A DNA stretch of 64,000 nt from Cricetomys ansorgei. Its lineage: Eukaryota; Chordata; Mammalia; Rodentia; Nesomyidae. This document shows, in pieces, positions 57,450-64,000 of this stretch. Below the pieces are notes generated by a model. That model was not told the DNA's origin, did not search any database, and worked only from the letters and a program-made list of their open reading frames with translations. The position numbers and the translations under genes were made by a program. Every line of letters begins with the position of its first letter. Position 1 is the stretch's first letter. The DNA lies in NCBI GenBank assembly GCA_026225945.1, contig JAMJFZ010003624.1:8698501-8762500 (forward strand), given 5' to 3'.

Positions 57450-57508
57450 TAAAAATCAAAGACTATATATACATACACATATGTATTATATATAGTCTCT
57501 GATTTTTA
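57450..57508. repeat. 22-bp inverted repeat (hairpin)
   Basis: Arm 57450-57471 (begins taaaaatcaaagac) and arm 57487-57508 are reverse complements at 21 of 22 positions, with a 15-nt loop containing the palindrome acatatgt. Confidence 0.92.
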
Positions 57509-57620
57509 TGTATGTATATATGTATATACTTATGCATGCATATATATATTTATATTATATATATGTGTATATATATGCATGCATGCAAATATATACATTT
57601 CATATATATATATGAAAGCA
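57509..57620. repeat. TA/TG-rich imperfect microsatellite
   Basis: Mixed tatg/tata units with ATGC interruptions. Confidence 0.88.
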
Positions 57621-58105
57621 GCAGGCACGTACGCGGATGGTAATAGTAAATATCTGAAAGATGGGGTAAAGGTGTTTTTCCTTCAGACTTTATATACTTA
57701 AGCAGAAAACCATACGCATAAATGTGCATGAATAATATAAACACGATCAAGTTTTTAACAGGGTAGCAAGGGGACCATAAGAAGGCCTCCTTCTCCAGCT
57801 AGTAAGCCCTCTGAAGTTCACAGGGGTGAGGGTACCAGTGAAACACTGCCCCCAGCCTTCCAGAAAGGCCGGTTGTGCCCACCACTGCTGTGGGAATGGC
57901 CACTAGGGAGCGTGCCGTCCACCAGGCAAGGGTTTACAGGATAGGATTGCTCTGTAGAGCTGTGTGAAGCAACTACTAAGAGAGTCCTCTACATTTAAAT
58001 AGTTTTAGGCCAGGAAGGACCATCATGGGCTGGTTGTCTGGGGAGTTGATACTTAACGAGAAGTAAAGCATTATTAGTAAGTTCATTGTCTCCTCTGTCT
58101 TCCAG
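57621..58105. other. Unique intronic sequence before the third exon
   Basis: Ends in the T/C-rich acceptor tract. No repeat seen. Confidence 0.5.
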
Positions 58106-58182
58106 ATATTTTATCCAGAAACAACTGATGTCTACGATCGGAAAAACATACCACGGATGATATATTGCATTCATGCACTAAG
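58106..58182 (+). CDS. Iqgap2: Iqgap2 internal exon, later part of CH domain (about residues 128-152)
   Basis: This exon encodes 25 codons plus two bases (AG) of a split codon, which is Ser in the family. The translation is IFYPETTDVYDRK then NIPRMIYCIHAL. The IFYPETT-YDRKN-PR--YCIHALS block is shared by IQGAP1 and IQGAP2. The Val, Ile and Met at the variable sites fit IQGAP2. The acceptor is ctgtcttccag after a T/C tract (AG at 58104-58105). The donor is gtaggg from 58183. Length is 77 nt: phase 0 in, phase 2 out. The next expected coding segment (LYLFKLG...) is not seen before 64000, so the gene continues beyond the window. Confidence 0.95.
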
Positions 58183-58185
58183 GTA

Positions 58186-59280
58186 GGGAGATTCAAACTT
58201 CAGTTTCCACTTAAAAGACCTTAAGTGACTTTAATAACCTCAAGAACTTTCAAAATTTAGGTTCAGTTTTGAATTCGTTGGTACAGAATTTAAAACACAT
58301 ATTGCGTAAAGCCACCCTTGAACTTGAAAACACTTCCCAAGTTTTGAATATTATTCGAAATATAAAAACAGAAAAATAAATAAATAAACGACCTAAGTAA
58401 AATAAGAGAATTCAAACCCCGAAGGCCCAACAATCATGCACTGCCGTGCCCCCTTGAGTTGGGACGTATGCAGATTTCATGAAAACTCGTGAACACAAAG
58501 AATTAACACAGAAGTTGAAGTTGTTTTAAATTTGTTCAAGACGCAGTTACTGTTTTCAAGGAAAGTTTTTTTTCTTCTGGTAATTTTTGAAAATCTTGAA
58601 ACTCTGCTAATTTACAGATGATTTTATTTTCCCTCCGGGCCTGGGAAAAACTGGGAATCTCAGACGGTAACGAGAACGGCTGTGAAAAGCCAGCTGTGGC
58701 TGCTGTCTTGTGCACACAGGTGAAGCTTGTGAGAGCACACGCGTAATGGAGTTTTAAATTCCTTTACAACATCTGTCTTGTGTTTGTATCGCTGGAAGTC
58801 GTTTTCTTGGCAGAACCCTCCGTCTCGGGGTTTATATTAACTTCTTCCTGTCTCTTGTCTTCTGCAAAGGAAAAGGTCTTCATAATAACGCATTACCAAG
58901 CTCGTCTCCTAGAGAAGACTTTGGTTATGTCATAGGGTTCAACCCCCAACCCACATCCCACCCCCCACCCCCGCCAAAGTCCCAGCGGGCTTTGGAATGG
59001 GACAGCTGGTGGAGACAGAGGCCAAATGGTGGGTTCCTTGCTTTTGCTTCCCTTTCTTTTACGACCATATATTGATTTACTTCAGTGTATGTGTGTACAC
59101 GAACACACACACGTTTAGGTCCACGTGGGCCGCTGTACACACGTGGAAGCATCAGAACAATGTGCGGGAGTTGGGTGTCTCCTTCCACCACCAAGGATCA
59201 CACTCAGATTGCTGGGCTTGGTGGCAAATGCCTTTCCCTGCTCTGCCATCTTGTTACCCTCTTTTTCTTTTTCTTTATTT
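58186..59280. other. Unique intronic sequence after the third exon
   Basis: No repeat family assigned. A C-rich run lies at 58940-58972. No exon. Confidence 0.45.
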
Positions 59281-59282
59281 TT

Positions 59283-59353
59283 CCTTTGCTTTTATTTATT
59301 TATTTATTTATTTACTTATTTATTTACTTACTTACTTACTTATTTATTTATTT
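59283..59353. repeat. (TTTA)n/(TTAC)n simple repeat
   Basis: About 16 tetranucleotide units. It is the source of Tyr/Leu/Ile repeat frames that are not genes. Confidence 0.95.
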
Positions 59354-59458
59354 TGGAGGCAGGGTCATCCTGTGTCGCTCCAGCTAGCCTCAGACTCCAT
59401 CCTCCTGCCTCAGCCTCCCGAATACTCAGACTATAGATGTGCCATCAGACCAGGCCTT
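59354..59458 (-). mobile_element. Old B1-like SINE
   Basis: 'ggaggcagggtcatcctgtg', 'ctagcctcagactccatcct' and 'cctgcctcagcctcccgaat'. The adjoining TTTA repeat probably grew from its A-rich tail. Confidence 0.65.
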
Positions 59459-59691
59459 TTTCTTTTTGTTTTTGTTTTTTTGTTTTTTGTTTTCCTTTGT
59501 AATAACGTAGAATGTTAGAAAATGCGTAAGTAAAATAAAGTATAATTTTGAAGGCGGTGGCCTGGGAGGGGCGTTGGAGGGAGTTCCTGGTTCTGTGCCT
59601 GCTTCTTCCTATATCACGTAAGGGTCAGTACACCGATAGTTTTGGGTTTTTGTTTTTTGTTTTGGAGGCAGCAGGGAATGTGTGTTTTGTT

Positions 59692-59836
59692 TTGTTGAGA
59701 CAAGGTCTCATGGTGTGGCCCTGGCTGTCCTAGAACTCACTCTGTAGACCAGGCTGGCCTTGAACCCACAGAAAACCACCTGCCTCTGCCTCCCCGGGTG
59801 CTGGGATTAAAGGCGTGCGACACCACAGCTGGCCCA
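59692..59836 (-). mobile_element. B1 SINE
   Basis: 'gttgagacaaggtctcatgg', 'tgtggccctggctgtcctag', 'actctgtagaccaggctggc' and 'gtgctgggattaaaggcgtg'. Unlike most copies here it keeps the common 'gtggccctggctgtcc' block. Confidence 0.9.
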
Positions 59837-62449
59837 ATAGGTGTTCTTAAAGCTCCATGTGTTTCTTGAATGTGCCGCTCAGTGTGCCTCGGGGAGTCCT
59901 TGTCAGAGCCTGGCACTCACTCAACACTGAGAGTTAGTGCTGTTTTGTAACCTGCCAAGCCAGGTCACATATTATATCCACATATCTCAGTGATGATGTC
60001 CAAATCCATAGCACGCTCCCGGGGCAGACTGTGTGAGCTTAAGCTGCTTTTCGGAAGCAGACTGTGTGTTCTCCAGCTTACAAAGAGACGGTGCGCTGAG
60101 TTCCTTTCAGGTGAAATCACTGTCGGTAAGAAGCTGCACGCGGGTTCACAAGTGTACGTTTACCGTAGTTTAAATAGCGGCTTGATCGGCTTAGACACAA
60201 AGAACGGGCCACTTCTCGTTCATTGTTGCCTTGTGTGTGCGGAGATGCTTGTGTCGTGGTTCTGAGTGTTTGTCAATCATTCTTCCTGGACGTCTCCGTG
60301 CTTTTCGGACATCCTGGAGAGGAAATGGACTCTGTCACATGCGTCACACACCTGACCACTTTCTTCCTTGGAGGATTCTCCTTCACTCTTCTCTGGTCTT
60401 GCCTGTTGTGTGGCTGCCTCTCAGGAAGAAAGCGGGGAAATCCCGAGGGTGTCTGGAGCTTTTCCATACAGCTCTCTCCTGCTGTGGCTTAGAAGGCTGT
60501 CAGTCACTCCCAGGAGGCTGGTATTCTGTGAGGAGCAGCTTTAAGGAATCCTTGCTTTCTCTGCGTAGTTAGTGGTGATGTGTTATCTTGGCTGCAACAA
60601 CCATCCCATGGCTGGAGTAAAGAGCTGTCATTACCTGGCAGAGAATTAGGCAGGTTGGAGGTTTTGATTATAGCTCAGGAGTCAGGAGGGAGGGACCCTT
60701 CCAATACTTTTGCTTGTTAGACACTGCATGCCTCCTGCCCCAGCCTGTGGGCCCGATTGATCTACAAGTTTATCTTTGACCCAATCCAAATGCGTCTCCT
60801 CCTTCCTGTCTGATGTGGGGTTAACAACAGAGCACCCCCTGGGTTCCTGCCCTTGTTTTCCTACCCCTGCCTGCCTCTTACCTGACCCTGGCTCTGTTGC
60901 TGTCACTCATGGCCCCTTTAGGAGCTTAACCTGGCATTTCAAACTTGGCCTAATTTAGAGAGACTTGCCTTCTTCGTGGGTGGCCTCGTCTTTTTCCAAA
61001 GAAATATTTATCCTTTTTTCCTATTTAAAAAAAAAAACAGAAAACGTATATTCTCATTTTGGGGAAAAGAAAACTGGAAAATGTAGAAAGAATGTTAAAG
61101 GAAAGGAAAAGCTTAAACAGTCACTATCTCAAAACCACACAAAAACCACTGTTACTATTTTGGTGACTTTGGACTTAAAAATCTGTATAGGGCATGTTTT
61201 CCTTTCCTTGCTTCTTTTGGAATGCTCTAAAGCCAGTGCAACAAAGAGAAACCCTTTCAGGAAACCTAGCTGAGTTACTACGCACTTTTTAAATGTCCGA
61301 GACCATTTTATACACACAGAAAAACACGGTGTGTTGTCGGGTGCTCTGTTTATAAAGACATAAGTGACATCCAGCAACTGTTAAATGTTTCAACACTTAC
61401 TGCAAAACTGAGTACGTTGAAATGAGTTAAACCATAATGCGATTGCTAAAAGCAGTGTGATTTCTTTCCTACACCATCACAGCAGATGAAAGTGTCCGTG
61501 TTAGACACTCACCACCGAAACCCGCTGGGAAAGACCCAGATCAGTTTTGCTCTTGCTTTCATTATTTAACCCATTAATGGGACCTGTCCTAGCACCGCTA
61601 CCCTGTCATGAGACCTACCCTGTGGCGACATGATTTTAATGCCACCAGAAATAAAAGGGCACACCCCTGTAAGTCTAGGGTTTGACCCGTTCCTCGTTGG
61701 ACATGGCGTTAATTTTGCGCTCATGTCTCAAGTCCCTGGCCTCCAACACCAAGTTCAACTTGACTTGTTTTCACTTCTAGGTCTGTGGCTTTCAGGTAGA
61801 TTTTTCTTTACTGTCTAGCCCTCCCCATTTACCCTACAGTGACTCACTCCCTAAATTTCACTTGGCTGGCGTTGTACAACACATTGTCCTGTCACGGTGA
61901 TGTATCGGCCTGACCCGTGAACATTATTAGAAGCGTATGTATGCCTTTTTCATTTTCTTCTTAAAATTATCGTTGCCATGTCTAGAGTTTTCCACCTCCT
62001 AAGAGACAAGAGGGGGACGACTCGGTGCTCGTCAGGCTGCAGGTGATTTATCGCCTCAGATCAGCTTCCTGGGTCCTCTCTGACTGTCAGTGCTCACTGC
62101 TGTTGTATCCCTTTCTCGATGCTATTTATTTCTGTCACAACCTGTGCTCCGCAGTCCTTCCTTACCTTGGGACACTTCCTCTGCTTTGGGGAGACTTTGG
62201 CTAACTCAGATTCCTGGTCTTTATTATTTCCTGTAGTGTATGTGGTATAAAAGCCAGTACTTAGCTGTGCTCCATAAACAGATAAAGAGCAAAGTAACTG
62301 TGTTTTCATAACTCCCCTCTGAAAAAGCAAAGCCAAGGTTTATGCACGGACTATTGGTCTCTAACAGCTTCCCTTTCCATACACCGTGTTGATTGTTTTT
62401 AACTCCTGGTCTTTTAAGACTGAAGCAAGATGAATATTTTCTCGTCTGC
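59837..62449. other. Mostly unique intronic sequence (about 2.6 kb)
   Basis: 61030-61195 may be an ancient interspersed repeat ('aaaccactgttactattttg'), unassigned. Overlapping short frames at 60220-60570 resemble nothing known. No exon. Confidence 0.4.
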
Positions 62450-62546
62450 TCATAGCAAGGTCTCTCCGTATCACTTGGGCTGGACTCGAACTCACAATCT
62501 TCCTACCTCAGCCTCCTGGTGACAGGTGTGGACCACCCGGCCTGAC
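62450..62546 (-). mobile_element. Old B1-like SINE
   Basis: 'gcaaggtctctccgtatcac', 'gggctggactcgaactcaca', 'atcttcctacctcagcctcc' and 'gtgtggaccacccggcctg'. Confidence 0.55.
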
Positions 62547-64000
62547 TGATACCTTCTGCATGGAGTAGGGTGTTGGAGTTTGGTTAGTGAGACCTCTTCC
62601 TGGCGGCCCCTTTGTCCTTGGAGCAGTGGCCTTGGCATTCTTTGAAAACGCCTTGAATTGTGGACTGTGGAGGGAACCATTCTCTTCCATGAATGGGTTC
62701 ACGAAAACTCTACTCAGGAGGGAGTACAAGAGCAGGGAAATAAGGAATGGCAAGCGAACAAAGTAGTTCGTTCTATGGGACCCAAAAATATGACACGCAT
62801 GATCACACTTTAAAACGCAGGAGCGTTTTTAAGAGGACAATTAACAGTGTACTTATTGAGAAGAGAAAAGGCGTAAGAGAGAAAGACAAAGCACACTGTC
62901 AGGGAAGAACCAGGCCAGAGAGAGAGAGAGCTGCTGCTGGCAAAAACTTTTAAAAGGCCAATACAGTTTTGGGTATGGAAATATCAGTCAGGTCTTGGAA
63001 GGAGCCATCCTGATATGTAGGTTTCGGTCACATGCAGCTCTCAGTCACACCCAGGAAGGAGCTGCTTCACTACCAAAGGACATTTGACACAATGACTCGT
63101 TAACCGTCGGATGCTCCTGTTGGCTGAATTCAGCTCTTTTGGTGAGGATTCATTTTTCCAGGTATGCTAATTTTCTTTTTAGCTTCTATCAGTTAAAGGC
63201 TTATCTATCTCTTCCTGGGAGTATCAACACCCACCCCAGGGATGGCTTTTATGATATGCTAGCAGTATGCATAGGTAGCGCCTGCACATGCCAGGACTTA
63301 AAAACCTGCAAGGTTTTCAAGTAAAATGGCTGCATCCCTTTCTCAGCCAACAACAGCCAGCTCGGGTAGGCCATGTAGACATTATGATTATTGGTGAAAG
63401 GCTTTTTGTCGCCATTACAACAAAGAGGAAAAGGGGGGGGTGGGGCGCAAAATGGCTGGTGAGCTGAAATCCTCTGTCCAGAAGAGTCCGGAACTTTGTC
63501 ATACACACTACATCCAGGGACAGGGATATTCATGGAACCCAACAGTGGACACAATCAGACGTCCTTGTCCTGTTTTCAGTACACTGCTCTAAGATACGGA
63601 ATCAACTGCTGTTCAGGGAATTCCTTCAAAGTCACGCATTACTGTTTCTTCTTCTAGTTCAGCACTATAAGGGTGCGGGATGCCACTTTTCTTCCTGTGT
63701 CTTTCATTGGACCATTCAAATAATGCAGCTGCAGTCTGGAAAGCTGTGGGTCTCCCGCGCATAAGCAGCACCGAGGCTGCTGAAGGCTCTGTAGTTGGGT
63801 TCGGCTGTCTGTTTTTTAAGTGGGGTGGCAATGCATAAATGGTGTGCGGTAGGGCTTGCATTCACAAGGAGGGTGATGGAGGACCACTTCTGGTTGACCA
63901 GTTGTTCTAAACTTCCTGACTGCTTTGTAGGCTGCTCCTTTCCCCAGCTCTCCCACAGTCTCGTGGCTACCTGACCCACCGAGGGAGGTGTTAAGTGCCA
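62547..64000. other. Unique intronic sequence to window end
   Basis: A GA run at 62920-62933 and a G run at 63434-63441. No repeat family or exon recognised. Confidence 0.4.

Larger units (their letters stand above)
54240..58105 (+). other. Iqgap2: Iqgap2 complete intron, 3866 bp
   Basis: GT-AG intron, phase 0 (donor gtaagt, acceptor cttccag). It holds a B4-like SINE, an old - strand B1, an ID element followed directly by a B2 head, a young-looking + strand B1 with an exact target duplication, and a TA-rich hairpin region at 57450-57620. Confidence 0.92.
58183..64000 (+). other. Iqgap2: Start of next Iqgap2 intron (3' end outside window)
   Basis: Donor gtaggg, phase 2. No further CH-domain coding segment could be recognised to the end of the window. 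Contents are a TTTA/TTAC simple repeat, three - strand B1 copies, a possible ancient repeat near 61.1 kb, and otherwise unique sequence. Confidence 0.85.

Overview
The window is mammalian nuclear DNA from a muroid rodent. It carries the rodent SINE families B1, B2/B3, B4-type dimers and ID, rodent-type L1 (Lx-like) 3' ends, and a rodent-specific hAT-like repeat, along with older mammalian MIR, L1M and Tigger relics. The species cannot be fixed from sequence alone. Many B1 copies have a 'gagttacaac' block where the mouse consensus has 'gggctacac', which suggests a muroid other than house mouse.

The only protein-coding sequence I can support is three exons of Iqgap2 on the + strand, at 50318-50474, 54162-54239 and 58106-58182. 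They splice in one open frame, have canonical AG/GT borders, and encode most of the N-terminal actin-binding calponin-homology (CH) domain. The preceding coding exon (the first ~49 residues) and the next one lie outside the window. Positions 1-50317 are therefore read as upstream intron, and 58183-64000 as the start of the next intron. No promoter, first exon or CpG island was found.

The first 50 kb is intron made of unique sequence mixed with repeats. The repeats include an Lx-like L1 tail near 1.6-2.1 kb, a B1/B2 chimera at 14.3 kb, a decayed L1M 3' end with its 3' UTR at 14.6-16.2 kb, a G-rich/AT-rich simple-repeat block at 20.3-20.8 kb, and a SINE/hAT cluster at 25.2-28.8 kb. Further on come Tigger relics at 37.1 and 41.2 kb, a self-complementary compound microsatellite at 39 kb, a B1 nested in a B2 at 41.6-42.0 kb, and a hAT-like plus L1 pair at 45.1-45.8 kb. 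The two complete introns (3687 and 3866 bp) hold B1 copies in opposite orientations on either side of the middle exon.

I see no operon, CRISPR array, rRNA/tRNA gene, intact transposon or undescribed multi-gene system. The items worth checking are non-coding: several long perfect or near-perfect inverted repeats, chimeric and nested SINEs, inverted B1 pairs around exons, an unexplained diverged direct repeat, and a few repeat-free stretches that could be conserved enhancers. Repeat family names were assigned by eye from memory of consensus sequences, so boundaries are approximate (about +/-10-30 bp).
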